From the NCBI GenBank assembly GCA_020744425.1, contig JAGMUV010000002.1:4632501-4696500 (forward strand): DNA of 64,000 nt, read 5' to 3'. A program made the translations under genes and the position numbers. This DNA comes from Dactylonectria macrodidyma (Eukaryota; Ascomycota; Sordariomycetes; Hypocreales; Nectriaceae). The notes under the pieces are model-generated. The model was not told where the DNA came from. It saw only the letters and a program-made list of their open reading frames with translations, and searched no databases. Shown here piece by piece: positions 53,772-64,000 of the stretch. Within the stretch, counting starts at the first letter, position 1; each line of letters opens with the position of its first letter.

Positions 53772-55469
53772 ATGCTTCGAGTCAATGAGCCGTCGACCTC
53801 GAAGCTGCGCTCACGCACGTCACCTGAGGAAGCCCAGCCGTTGGTAGATAAGACACTACCTCATCCATCCTCTCGCAAAAACTCTTCCTTACTCTCTACG
53901 CTGTCCCCCCCTTCCCTGTACACTGAATCAAAGACGCCGACTAGCTCATCATTGACCCGCGAGCGGCTTCGACAAGCTGAGGTGGAATGCTACGAGCTCC
54001 GACGTGTTGTAAATGCGGCTGCAACCCCATCAATGACCTCAACCTGGTCAAAGTTGCGAAACCGACTTCGCAAGGCAGAGCTGAAGCGTGATGGATATCA
54101 GCGTGCTTTCTTAGAGAAACAGGCTGGAGCAGCCGAGGAGCGCTTCAGGAAGGGAGCCGGCATACCCGAGGGATCTGCTAGCAATGCTCAGAGACGGCTT
54201 CGCAATCTTGATCTAGAACGAGACGCAATGGTGGCAGCTTCTTGGCTGCGGCGCTATACTCGGGGATCATCCAAAGCGAAGTGCTCGTGTGACTTGCGAA
54301 AGGGATACGTGGAGGAAGCAGAGATTGAGGATGTTCCGCCTCAGTGGGACACACCGGGTTGGCTTGATGAGATGTTTGAAGCACAGGGTTTCTCGCCGGA
54401 AGTCATCGTACATGGCGCAAACACGCTCACCGAAATGATGGCACACGACGACAACATCAAGTTAACCACCACGGATCTCACCATCCATAAGCGGTCGAAG
54501 CCATTCGCTCAAGGTGCCATGCGTGTCGCATCCTACGCTCAAGTGGCGTTCTCAACCGACCATTATGTGGCGAAATCATTTAAGAAGAACGGCAAGGTGC
54601 TGGCCCATCTAGCCGAGGACATGCGATGCCAAACGCTCTCCAAAGCATTCGCCCTCGAGTTCAACGCATTGGTCGATAAGGAACACGCATTCGAGTTCCT
54701 CGTGACAACATGTCTAGAGGGAAGATCGGAAACGTCAGAGGTCGAGTACCTATCCCTAGAGCTGCATATCCCCGGCGACTTTGTCAAGTACAATGGCAAT
54801 AACGGGATGGTTCGCAAGAAGATGCCTCGCGATGGGCTTAACAAGGCAGCACAGGCTTTCTCGCATTTCACCTTTGAGCGCTCGATGGGACAGCTCTTGG
54901 TCTGCGACTTGCAAGGCTTTGGCAATATGTTGACAGACCCGGCTATCCATACCCTTGATCCCAAGAGGTTCAGCCTGGCCGCTACGAATCTCAACATGAA
55001 GGGATTCAAGCGTTTCTTCGCTTCGCATAAGTGCAATGCGATCTGCGAGAAACTAGAACTTCAGAGCACCAGGGAGATGCTCACGAATGATACTCTCCGG
55101 TTTAGAACCTCATGGCCGACATTACACAACACCATGTGCTGTTCTAACAAGCTGTGTGGCATGGCCATATCCACCATCACCTCTAGAGAGTTGGCGGAAT
55201 TCCCAGGCTACCATTGGTGCGATAAGTGCTGGCCGCAGTTGACCTCATCTAAGGTCGACAGGATTTGCGTCGCTCCAGGTCGCCACCATGAGTTCAACGT
55301 GTCTACATTCTTCTGCGAGTCTCAAGGAAAAGCGCTACCGCGTAAGTGTTCCAAGCACCACAAAAAAGCTGCAAAAATATCCACGACCCCCGTTGTGAGC
55401 CGCGGCCTTTGGTTCCGATTGAAAGCGGCAACCAAGAATAGATTCTGGCCCTTTTCTGCCTTGACATGA
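53772..55469 (+). CDS. Alpha-kinase family protein
   Basis: Intronless, 565 residues. The N-terminal third has two charged helical stretches (LTRERLRQAEVECYELRRVV and LRNRLRKAELKRDGYQRAFL), likely coiled coils. The alpha-kinase domain spans about residues 245-425. It has GAMRVASYAQVAF, then HYVAKSFKK with the ATP lysine, then LELHIPGDFVKYNGNNG, then AQAFSHFTFERSMGQLLVCDLQGFGNMLTDPAIHT. It ends with FFASHKCNAICEKLELQS, which holds zinc-binding Cys/His residues that structure the fold's end. A further cysteine-rich tail (CCSNKLC, WCDKCW) follows. Members include elongation factor 2 kinase and myosin heavy chain kinases; the substrate here cannot be told. Fungi often carry expanded sets of such kinases. 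Start at 53772 is the first ATG. Confidence 0.87.
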   Translation: MLRVNEPSTSKLRSRTSPEEAQPLVDKTLPHPSSRKNSSLLSTLSPPSLYTESKTPTSSSLTRERLRQAEVECYELRRVVNAAATPSMTSTWSKLRNRLRKAELKRDGYQRAFLEKQAGAAEERFRKGAGIPEGSASNAQRRLRNLDLERDAMVAASWLRRYTRGSSKAKCSCDLRKGYVEEAEIEDVPPQWDTPGWLDEMFEAQGFSPEVIVHGANTLTEMMAHDDNIKLTTTDLTIHKRSKPFAQGAMRVASYAQVAFSTDHYVAKSFKKNGKVLAHLAEDMRCQTLSKAFALEFNALVDKEHAFEFLVTTCLEGRSETSEVEYLSLELHIPGDFVKYNGNNGMVRKKMPRDGLNKAAQAFSHFTFERSMGQLLVCDLQGFGNMLTDPAIHTLDPKRFSLAATNLNMKGFKRFFASHKCNAICEKLELQSTREMLTNDTLRFRTSWPTLHNTMCCSNKLCGMAISTITSRELAEFPGYHWCDKCWPQLTSSKVDRICVAPGRHHEFNVSTFFCESQGKALPRKCSKHHKKAAKISTTPVVSRGLWFRLKAATKNRFWPFSALT

Positions 55470-56398
55470 GCTGGCGAGACAAAAGATGGTAGGCCGTACT
55501 TCTTGTTGAGTCAGTCTATGAATTGGAATGGCAGGCTAGTCTATGTTGCAACGAATCGGAGATGATTAGATGTGTCAGGGCTGGCTCGAAGTCAACTCGA
55601 TAAGCACATTTGATCATTTGAATGATGGAACATTCTTAAATACTCTAGCACCATGACTGAGATTCAATTGCCTGTTCCTGGATGTATGTACCAAGTAGTC
55701 TGGTAATGTCTTTCTTAGACGAATTCGCACCAATTATATATGCTCTCATAAGTTGTCGAATCTCAGCCAACATTCATATTCCGACGCATAAATGTAGGCG
55801 TATCGCCGAGGGATGAGGTCGACCGTCGTATTCTGCAATATTGTCTTAGATACGTAGGAACTTCGGTGTATCTAGCAGGGAAGCCCTGAATGTCCTGTTA
55901 CATCTACTGCATCGTCTTGCGCTTTCATTTCTCTCGCATCCCTCCCTATAGACCGCGATACGGCGTATTGTATGTACCGAACTCGGATTATAGCTAATAA
56001 GGTAATATTTTCTCCGCAAATGGGCACAACTATCTTCGCCTAACTTCGGAGAACTGCTGATCGTTCTGTAAACAAACTCTTGGTGGAGATCAACATTAAC
56101 ATTGCGGTCTCTCAGAGCATCGCGGTAATTGTGGATACAGTACCTTTGTTTAAAGCGCCCTACTGCAGTCTAAGGGATAAAACTATTGAGCTTGGCGGCT
56201 GGCTGAGGTCTCTAGAGCGGTTAGCAATTGAGCCCCATTTGAGGCGAGGGGAAAGATGCTCAAGGCTCAATAAGCCTTAAATGGCTTGGCTTTTGACAAT
56301 AGCTTGCTATGTATTCTGGACTTAGTTTGCCAAGCCTTCGGGGGAAGGAAAACACTGTACACATCAATAACAGCTATTATAAAATAAGTAAATTGTAA
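55470..56398. other. Intergenic
   Basis: About 0.9 kb, partly AT-rich. A 66-codon frame at 56080 has no support. It is adjacent to the inverted-repeat element. Confidence 0.35.
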
Positions 56399-56400
56399 TA

Positions 56401-56442
56401 ACGTACTTGATAAGCGAGCGCCGCAGACAAGCGAGCGCCGCA
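56401..56442 (+). repeat. Left terminal inverted repeat of the MITE-like element
   Basis: 42 bp, identical in inverse to 56784-56825. Internal 14-mers are at 56412-56425 and 56429-56442. Confidence 0.9.
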
Positions 56443-56783
56443 CCTATACTGTATACTTAAAACGCTGAATTTTAAATTTTCTAAAATAGGCTATATAGCT
56501 TTAAGATTTTTAAGAAATTAATTTTAAATATTTAATTAAAAAGTTAATAAGCTAATATTTTTTTAAGACTTTTTAAAAAATTATTAAACTAGTTATAAAT
56601 AAAAATAGTATAATAGACAGTGCGAATTTTATACTGCTAGCGCTATAAATATATATAATCTAAAAGAATTCTTAAAAATAATATATTTTATAAATAAGCT
56701 AAGTTAAAAATCTTATCTATTTTAGGCTTAGTTTGGATTTTTAAGAATTTTCTTAAAATTGTAATTTAAGGTGAAAATCTCAC

Positions 56784-56825
56784 TGCGGCGCTCGCTTGTC
56801 TGCGGCGCTCGCTTATCAAGTACGT
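56784..56825 (-). repeat. Right terminal inverted repeat of the MITE-like element
   Basis: 42 bp, the exact reverse complement of 56401-56442. Confidence 0.9.
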
Positions 56826-57248
56826 TACCTAAATTATTACTAATTTGGAATATAAAGTATGTATAAAAAGATCATGAAGTGAACTAAACATAGCTGTAAA
56901 CTATCATTCTATAATAGATTTACGAAATTAATCCTAAAGTGTAAAGTATGGTGACGCTCTATGGGTGTATGGTGTTTTTCTACCACCTCTTGCTAACGTT
57001 CGCGGTCCCCTGAATAACTCGCATCTAGACCCAAGAAGGGTGTGCACTAACATGTCTCATGTACCATCCTAGTATTTGCACCTCTTCGGCATGCAGTGCG
57101 AGCCAATTGACCTCGCAATCATAAATCCCTGCTACTTCCCCGCCATGAAATGCGATTTCCGGCTCAGCCTACACATCCACCGCAACTACTCCCTAACCTA
57201 CACAATAAAGCGCAGACTGGCGTCCACCACTACTAAGTCTCCTCCAGC

Positions 57249-57440
57249 ATGTCGGCTGACAAGATCAACCAGCTTTCCTGGCTCTACTACGGCCAGACTA
57301 TCAAGGACAAAGCCGGTGTTGATGTCGAGTTTGACGGTGCCTTCTTTCTGGCTAGCGAGGCTCAGAATGGGCCCGCCGCTGGAAATGGTATCGCTTTCTT
57401 TAGTCTCAAGTCAGCGGGGGCTGGCTGTCCTAAGCTATAG
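57249..57440 (+). CDS. Small hypothetical protein
   Basis: 63 residues beginning MSADKINQLSWLYYGQTIKD with a smooth, protein-like composition (VDVEFDGAFFLASEAQNGPAAGNG). No family recognised and no signal peptide or membrane segment is visible. The codon choice looks coding. A spliced 3' extension is possible because the frame stops soon after a glycine-rich end. The upstream 57180-57245 stretch looks like a leader with pyrimidine-rich words. Confidence 0.4.
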   Translation: MSADKINQLSWLYYGQTIKDKAGVDVEFDGAFFLASEAQNGPAAGNGIAFFSLKSAGAGCPKL

Positions 57441-58126
57441 ACAGTAGAAGAGCTTGACAACACTTAAGACCATGACAACGGTTGTACCTATTCGAGGGAG
57501 TCAGTATAGATGGGTCACGGACTTAGGCAGCAAAGGAGAGCAGAACCTAATCAGAGTGGTCATAAAATCCGATTTACTCCTCGTACCATACACTAGTCCA
57601 TCCACACGAACCGCCAAGGAGATCCATCGTTCGCTTCTACAACCGTTTACTCGGCAAGTCCAAAAAATCCTGCGCTTCACGGTTGGGTCAACACGCAGCT
57701 ACACAAACCACGAGCCGAGAGCCTAATCAACGCAGTTGCGCAATGATCCATCACATGCGCCACCTTGCTGGTATACCAAAGCACTAGACCGTAGATGCCC
57801 TTGAATTTGTCGAGGAGTTTCCGTTCTCGTTTGGCCATACCATCACTCTCCTCACCCTGACACACATTCTGAACTGGTGTCTTCAGCGAAAAGAGTAGGC
57901 ATTCATGATAATAAGGACGTCATGTGAATGTGTACGTGGCTGGGTAGTAGGTAAGGATAGTTGGGTATATAAATTTTCATTGATTGAAGGGCTGGGTATT
58001 GAATCTAATGATTTACGCAGATGAATCTCAATCACACAAATGGTTAGGTTACGATTTACTTGAGGGCGTATTCGAGGATGTAAAGCGAACCTAGGACTGG
58101 GTGCTTCATGCATCATCCCCTCTTTC
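57441..58126. other. Intergenic
   Basis: About 0.7 kb. Short frames on both strands have no domain. Nothing was recognised. Confidence 0.3.
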
Positions 58127-58417
58127 CATTAGTCATCCAGCTCCTTATGTCCAAGACAAGCAAGGCTTCCTTGACCGCACTAGGGCAGAAAATGACCCAA
58201 CCACAATTCCTTTGCGCCTCATCAATCACGAATAGACAACACAAGGCCATGTCAGTTCTTTCAGTTCTGGTATTCATTACCCACGGTAAACTCTTAGGTC
58301 TAGCGGCTTGTCACAGTACTGTACTGACTCCATTTCAAAGGGACTTCTCTTCGTAGGGGCTGGCCCAAAAAGCCACCGGATGATGCGACTCTTCTAGAGC
58401 TGTTCTCTCGCATCCTT

Positions 58418-59634
58418 ATGGGTGAAGAGAAATGTCCCAGTATGTCCTTTGAGCCAGGGTATATTTTCTACAATAAACCGCTAATTCGACCTAAGGCAAG
58501 CTCTCCGCAGTGTTGGAAAAAGGCATCGAGTTTCCTTGGCAGGATGTCGAAGACTTCGTTAACCCGTTTGGTGACTCTCGAGGCGGTGCTTTCGAGAGCG
58601 TTTGGACATTCGACCTCGACAAAGATGTACTACTTCTCACAAAGAAGGATCGATTCTGTTCAACGCCACTCGAACGTGCTCGTGAGAGATTGCTCAATTT
58701 GGATGACTTTGAGCTCCAGACCCCACCGAGGCTACCATTGCCAGACGAGAAGACTCTTCCAGGACCGTACTGGGACCTCAAAATGGACCCGCCTCCGCGG
58801 GAAAAGTCATTTCTTGGCCAAATACTTCGTGACTTTGTCCATGCTTGGCGCCATGTACTTCGGAGGCAAATGAACACGACAACGTTTATGAGGTTGGCAT
58901 ATGCCACTATCTGGATCTCAACGATGGATTTCGACATATTAGAACGCACCGGATTTGAACATATCTCTTCTGGCAGACCATATGTTTGGTTGTTAAACTT
59001 ACCAAATTGGGAGACGCCTGATGATACTCTCGTCCAAGCGGGAGCGTCTTGGTTTGTCTTGACCCAAGATACTAAAGAAGGCCTTGAGATAGTACGACGT
59101 CACATGAAGAGCGACCTATTGCTCGGAAAATCTACAAACAACACGGCAACGTATGTTATCTTGACTCTTCGGCAAGTCACTCTTTGCAAGGCCAACGGGA
59201 GCCAGCTGATGTGGACACGGTCTGAGACGCTATTCGACGGCGGTTCTGCATCCGACAGTGCTATCGATATGATTCTCTGGGCAACCAAGACAACCACCAC
59301 TGAGCCACAACCAAGCCGAATCCACTTTCTTCCTACTGAAATTCAGAATAAAATCCTCTGTCATGCAACAACCAGCTTCGTGGCGTCAGCCAAATTAGGC
59401 TGTGAACTCGATTTAGGGACGCCCTTCTCCTGGCTGGATAGAGGTGTAAAGATTAGCGTTGAAGGGTGCAAGAGACACCGAGGTGGGAGCTCCCCCGCCG
59501 AATCCCTAATCGTTTTCAACGGAACCATGAGCGGCTTGTCGTACAAGCGGGAGCTTGGAGACTGGCCAAAGCATTTTCGCCGACGTCGAGCTCCTAGTGC
59601 CGGGCGAACGCAGTCATTCGCCGGCTGGCTCTGA
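58418..59634 (+). CDS. Hypothetical protein, possibly 5'-truncated
   Basis: Exons 58418-58439 and 58496-59634 (56-nt intron, GTATGT, branch GCTAAT, acceptor CTAAG) give 386 residues. The family is not recognised. Visible features are LEKGIEFPWQDVEDFVNPFGD near the start, a tryptophan-rich middle, and IHFLPTEIQNKILCH (about 285-300), which weakly resembles an F-box core. The frame extends upstream through a possible exon at 58357 (WPKKPPDDATLLELFSRIL) and another at about 58127-58278 (SHPAPYVQDKQGFLDRTRAEND). That last one contains an in-frame TAG at 58233-58235. So either the gene starts downstream of it or the copy carries a nonsense change. The 58510 ATG is a third possible start. Confidence 0.45.
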
Positions 59635-60599
59635 TATGCGGGATGCTGTTCAACCGCGTTATAGATTGTCCAGCTCCTCGGTGCGATACAATTAAATGAA
59701 CGAAACTGGTGTCCTTCCTACTCTTTACAAAACCCATGGCTCAGATCATGTTCTGTCTAGTAGTGCTTAACAACCAGAGTACCTCGGAAGTGACTGACGA
59801 TGGCGTGTCGTATGAAGCTGCGACGTGTTGACGTAAGAGCCAATACCAGTGCCCCAAATTTCCCCAAGTAAATCAGCACTAGCCCATATAATTCCCTGGC
59901 CAATCACGCTAGGGGGGCAGTATCTGTACGTGGTATTTATCGGCATGCGAGTTAGGATACAACCGGTGTTGGTGACTTACAGATCGCCTGTAAGCTCGAC
60001 AAACCCAGCCCAGAACAGCCAGCTTCCCAGCCAAACGGTGAGAACAGAAGATATTCAATAAATAAATCAGACTCCGTCCTTGTCAATATCGTCGGGATCA
60101 TCCGTTGTGACATTGGCAGATACCCAAAGGTTGAACCGATGACTGGAGGCTGCAAGCCAATGTTGACAATCCACATGTGAAGCTACTGCCTCCTCATCGG
60201 TTTGCCGAAAGAGCGACAAGTTGAATTATGCGACGAACTAGTTTGAAGTCCCCCATGAATTAAGAGAGAATTGCAGTGACGATATTGACTGCTGCAAAGG
60301 CTCTGAGTGTACTAGTGTTGGAGGGGCAAACTGTTCAGCTTGCGTCTTCTGGCGTTATCAACCACGAATCAAATCTGTGGGCGAGATACCCCGCACTGTA
60401 GCTTCAGGCAGCAACAATCAATCAACAAACACACACAACTGTAGCTCATCGTTTATTCACTCTTACCGTTCAAGAGAGCGGTAAAGAGCTGGTCGTTCCG
60501 AAAGGCATTAAGGTTATTTTAGAGCCTCATTGGAATGCCCCACAAAGATGGTAAAAATGCCCTGCTCCTCAGAGAGAGCCCTATTCTAATCGGGTACAG
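59635..60599. other. Intergenic, likely with unseen 5' exon(s) of the last gene
   Basis: About 1 kb. The hydrolase-NACHT gene probably starts here. A short ATG frame at 60536 ends at a GT donor 60552, but its phase does not match the exon at 60600, so I did not join it. Confidence 0.35.
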
Positions 60600-63500
60600 G
60601 CAGCTCCGGCAGCTTCCAGCATTGCCAAAGAAGGGCTGACCCTCCTTGATGGCGCCATCGAAGGGGACATGGCAGTTGAGTACTGTGCCCGATAGGACTC
60701 TAAGCTTGTCTCTTACTTCAGTCGCTGACTATCAATTCCAGCTATGTCTTCCTCCATGGGCTGAATGGCCACCCGCAAAAGACATGGACGTACAAAGACC
60801 CAGAGGGGAGTACGAGCTTCTTCTGGCCAGCGCAGATTCAAGCCGATATCCCGGGTTGCCGAGTCATGACCTTTGGGTATAATGCCGCATTCGAGAGGGC
60901 CCTCGTGGAGAACACGACGACGATCGACGCCATCGCCCAGATACTCATCAATCGCTTGATTGACCACAGGACCGGTGAACATGTTCGTTGACCACCGGCG
61001 AGATGAAGCCGACACTATACGGGGTCTAATGGTTGAGAGTAGATGACCCGACCGCTCGTATTGATCGCTCATAGTCTCGGTGGCCTTGTAATCAAGCGTG
61101 TAAGTGTTCAGGCTGACCATCCCAAAATCTTTCTCTTGCTCACCACCCATCTCAGGCACTCTCCGACTGCCACGCCGATCGCCACGCCGGCCTCCAGACA
61201 CGCAGGGTCAAGGAACAGAATGCCATATACGACTCCATCGCTGGAATTGTGTTTATGGGAACTCCTCACGCTGGCAGCCATGTTGCGGATGCTAACAGAG
61301 TCAAGGTTCTGAAAGCAATCGCTCGTGCCACGTTCAAGAAGGTTCCCAAGAATCTTGTCACGGCCTTATCTGCTCATTCAAGGGAGTTACAGAATTTAAG
61401 CACGAGTTTCGAGAGAACAACTCTATTTACTGAGCATGTGATTGAAATCTGCACTTATTTCGAGATGCAGTCAACCAGATTTGCAGGAGCAGAAGTGAGT
61501 CGCGCTTGGGGTCCATCATCGTCGGAAAGTATCTCACCAAGGGATCTAGGTCGTCCCGGAGGCTATGGCTCGCTTGCACTACCTGAACGAGCGCTTAGAA
61601 GGTATTCCGAAAGAGCACACGAAAATGGCCAAGTTTTCAGGCCCCGAGGATGATGGTTATACATCTATTCGACAGAGGTTAAAAGCCATGGGCAGCGATG
61701 GTTTGGAGGCACTGAAAGCCCGCAATGGTGCGTAGGTCTGAAGTTATAGGATGTCGTATCGGAAGTCATATGCCACCTGTCTTGTGCTAATTAATTTTCT
61801 CTAGCAACGTATAGGATATCACAGATCCCTGGCGACATTGTTAGAGATAAGCTCGCCGATTTTCTCTCCTCATGCGAAATGCAAAAGCTTGGCCCAGCGG
61901 ACAACTTTCAAATCCACTCGTATGCCTCACGCTTAGGGCAGAGAAATTCCACCAAGACAGCCACAGTCACATTCAAAGTGATTCCCTCAGCACTTCTCGG
62001 AAAATCTACGGAGTGGACAGCGTCGTTTGAACATAATAACGTCTTCGGAAGGATCACTCTTGATACCAATTTCGATGGTTTCACTGTTCTGAACGAGGTT
62101 GAACCAGATAACCATGTTCTTGAGTCAGTATTTGTCTTTTCCACAATCTGATTATCATCTAGTTGACTCTTTTTTTTGTCAAGCTTCATCGCCCTCCCCG
62201 GTCTAGGCTATCATCCATTCACTATCTGGCAGCACAATGCGGCTGCTGACCCATATATGTGGCTTCGAGACAGCCTACCCTATGAAGTTCCAGGGACACA
62301 AGTGCTATTATATGGATATGATGCGGATGACCAGACCCGCCAGTCCCGTCTTTCAGTCGAGGGCATCGCTGTGTCTCTCATCTCACACCTTCGTAACATC
62401 GGTCGCTCATCTCTCTCGGCGAAGCCTTTGGTCTTTTTGGCACACAGCCTTGGAGGCAGCATCCTGAAGCAGTGTCTAATTGAGTTAGCAAACAGCGGCC
62501 CATCCGATATGTTTATGCTTGAAGCCGTTAAAACATGCATCTTTCTTGCAGTCCCGAACACTCTCCCGACTTCAGTAAAGCTTGAGGCCATGATGGGCAA
62601 CAAACGATTCGACAAAGTGTTACACGACCTTCATGACGATGCAAATATCGGGTATATGTCATCTCTTTCCGACATGCTGCGTGGAATCGCACAGGCAAAC
62701 AACATTCGCTTGTGTTCTGGGTACGAATTGGCCCCAACTCAATATCCTAAGGTGCCACCCACATCTCACATGAACCATAGATTTTCTCTAGTCAACCTCA
62801 GCGCTAATGAACAACAGCAGAGCTTTTCATACGATGCGAATCGTTCAGAACCACTACTACAAGCACACGAATTTGTCCAAGACGGGACGTCCAGAGCAGA
62901 CACATTTACAGTCAATAGAGCTCATGAAACTATCCTCAAATTGAGACCGGAAAGCCAAACCGTCAAAACAATTGCAAGGTTTTTAAGAGAATCTACCGAA
63001 GTAAAAAATAACTTCAACTCAACACCAGGACACACTCAAGCCGGCGGAAGTCAATGGACAGTTCCTTCGATTTTTTCTCAATGGACGAGCCTCGTATCAT
63101 ACTTCCGACCTGATCCACCCACCCAAAGTAAGCATTGGCCCACTTTTAGGCAATGTATTGACTGATCTAATTGACTTCTCAGTTTCAGTGACTCGACCAC
63201 CAAGTTCAGTTCTCCTTTCGAACGAAGAAATGCCTTCCTCGACTTTGTATCGGGAATTCATGGCGACCCTAAGCTTGCATAGTTGGGCTCGAGAAGAAAG
63301 TATCGAGAAGGCATATCAAGATACCTTTGAATGGATTTGGTCCAATCAAGATATTGGGCTCTCATCTTGGCTAGTAGATGGTTCCCCCCTCTTCTGGATC
63401 AGCGGAAAACCGGGCTCCGGGAAGTCGACCCTGATGAGATACCTCTGGAACCATCAGAACTTGTCCGACGCCATGATAAAGAGTCCATCCGATAACCCAA

Positions 63501-64000
63501 AGTTAAAGTTGGCTTTCTTTTTCCACCATCGTGGTTCCCATGCCCAAAAATCTTTTGAAGGAATGCTGCATAGCATTCTGTATCAACTACTGGACGAAGA
63601 GCCCCGGCTTGCAAGCCTCTTACTCCCGGATTTCGCAAAGCTACTACCACATGAGAGAGCACATTGGACATGGACCATGCCAAAACTCATGAAGGCATAT
63701 AACGATATTATTAGTCAGACTTCATTTTCGGTCGACATCTTCCTTTTCCTCGATGCACTTGACGAATACGATGGGCCTCCCGAAGCAATTGTGCATTTTC
63801 TTCATACCTCAGTTGAGAAGTCAGCCAGATCATCCACTCACCTCAAAGTATGCTTCTCGAGCAGAGAATGGCCTGATTTCGTGGAAAGCTTTTCGCGTGG
63901 CCCTGGATTCAAGATTCATGACTACACCCAACAGGATATTCAGAATTACATTTCCTCCCGAGTTGAAAAGGAGCTCTTGACGGTTGACAGGGCCGCTACT
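60600..64000 (+). CDS. Tandem alpha/beta-hydrolase and NACHT NTPase (partial at both ends)
   Basis: Eight exons in phase: 60600-60679, 60742-60982, 61043-61099, 61198-61494, 61550-61727, 61805-62123, 62184-63127 and 63183 to beyond 64000. Unspliced, the region looks broken by stops; the GT-AG joins repair all of them. First module: DYVFLHGLNGHPQKTW, GYNAAFERAL, the nucleophile elbow IAHSLGGLVIKR and IVFMGTPHAGSHVADANRVK, like SERAC1/DUF676 lipases of fungal NLR-type proteins. A linker domain (ATYRISQIPGD) follows. Second module: IALPGLGYHPFTIWQH and FLAHSLGGSILKQ. Then NACHT: FWISGKPGSGKSTLMRYLW (P-loop near 63410) and FLFLDALDEYDG. The join 61727/61805 fuses what could be two genes, since an unspliced reading stops at TAG 61732-61734. 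The probable role is in recognition or incompatibility signalling; this is inference. The C-terminal sensor lies outside the window. Confidence 0.75.

Larger units (their letters stand above)
56401..56825. mobile_element. 425-bp MITE-like element with perfect 42-bp terminal inverted repeats
   Basis: Bases 56401-56442 (starting ACGTACTTGATAAGC) are the exact reverse complement of 56784-56825. A TA dinucleotide lies directly outside each end (56399-56400 and 56826-56827), the target duplication of Tc1/mariner/pogo elements. The interior of about 340 bp is extremely AT-rich with no open frame. Each terminal repeat holds the 14-mer AAGCGAGCGCCGCA twice with a 17-bp period, possibly transposase-binding sites. 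It is non-autonomous and must depend on a transposase encoded elsewhere. Confidence 0.88.

Noticed and set aside
60725..61740. First impression that the hydrolase gene is a pseudogene
   Set aside because: All stops and frame changes disappear with GT-AG introns of 55-98 nt that keep the conserved hydrolase motifs in frame.

Overview
The window is nuclear DNA of a filamentous ascomycete (Pezizomycotina). The evidence is short GT-AG introns of about 45-125 nt with CTAAT/CTGAC-type branch sites, several Zn2Cys6 regulators, a HeLo-type protein, NACHT-type NTPases, a PhiA-like wall protein and a Mtr-like permease. Gene content and style fit Sordariomycetes, perhaps Hypocreales, but that last step is inference. 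No rRNA, tRNA or CRISPR was seen.

Layout. 0.5-7 kb: a DUF4246 gene, a Dal5-type MFS carrier and, divergent to it, a small zinc-cluster regulator. 8-20 kb: an F-box protein, a HeLo/pseudokinase protein, a Rad5/Rad16-like SNF2-RING helicase with a GC-AG intron, and a STAND NTPase fused to C2H2 zinc fingers. 20.7-26.8 kb: a Helitron with an uninterrupted Rep-helicase gene of about 1,859 codons after splicing. Its ends (short asymmetric inverted repeats plus a 3' hairpin) look like Helitron2/Helentron rather than canonical Helitron. 27-33 kb: a frameshifted EXPERA/TMEM97-like gene, a dienelactone hydrolase, an AflR-type zinc-cluster regulator and a medium-chain reductase divergent from it. 34-44 kb: a decayed GH27 alpha-galactosidase, a double CENP-V/GFA protein, a small cysteine-containing protein, a PhiA-like secreted protein and a decayed ankyrin gene that has lost its central region. 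44-54 kb: an amino-acid permease, an unusually long stretch (4.2 kb) without recognisable genes, a zinc-cluster regulator and an SDR. 53.7-64 kb: an alpha-kinase, a 425-bp element with perfect 42-bp terminal inverted repeats, two hypothetical genes and a gene running off the end that joins two alpha/beta-hydrolase domains to a NACHT NTPase.

How it fits together. The window is accessory in character. It is rich in genes of the fungal recognition/incompatibility type (HeLo, NACHT-C2H2, ankyrin, hydrolase-NACHT), in small regulator-plus-enzyme or regulator-plus-transporter groups, in pseudogenes and in mobile DNA. Exon joins were derived by eye from splice signals, frame continuity and family resemblance. 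Every domain name is from recognition, not from a search.
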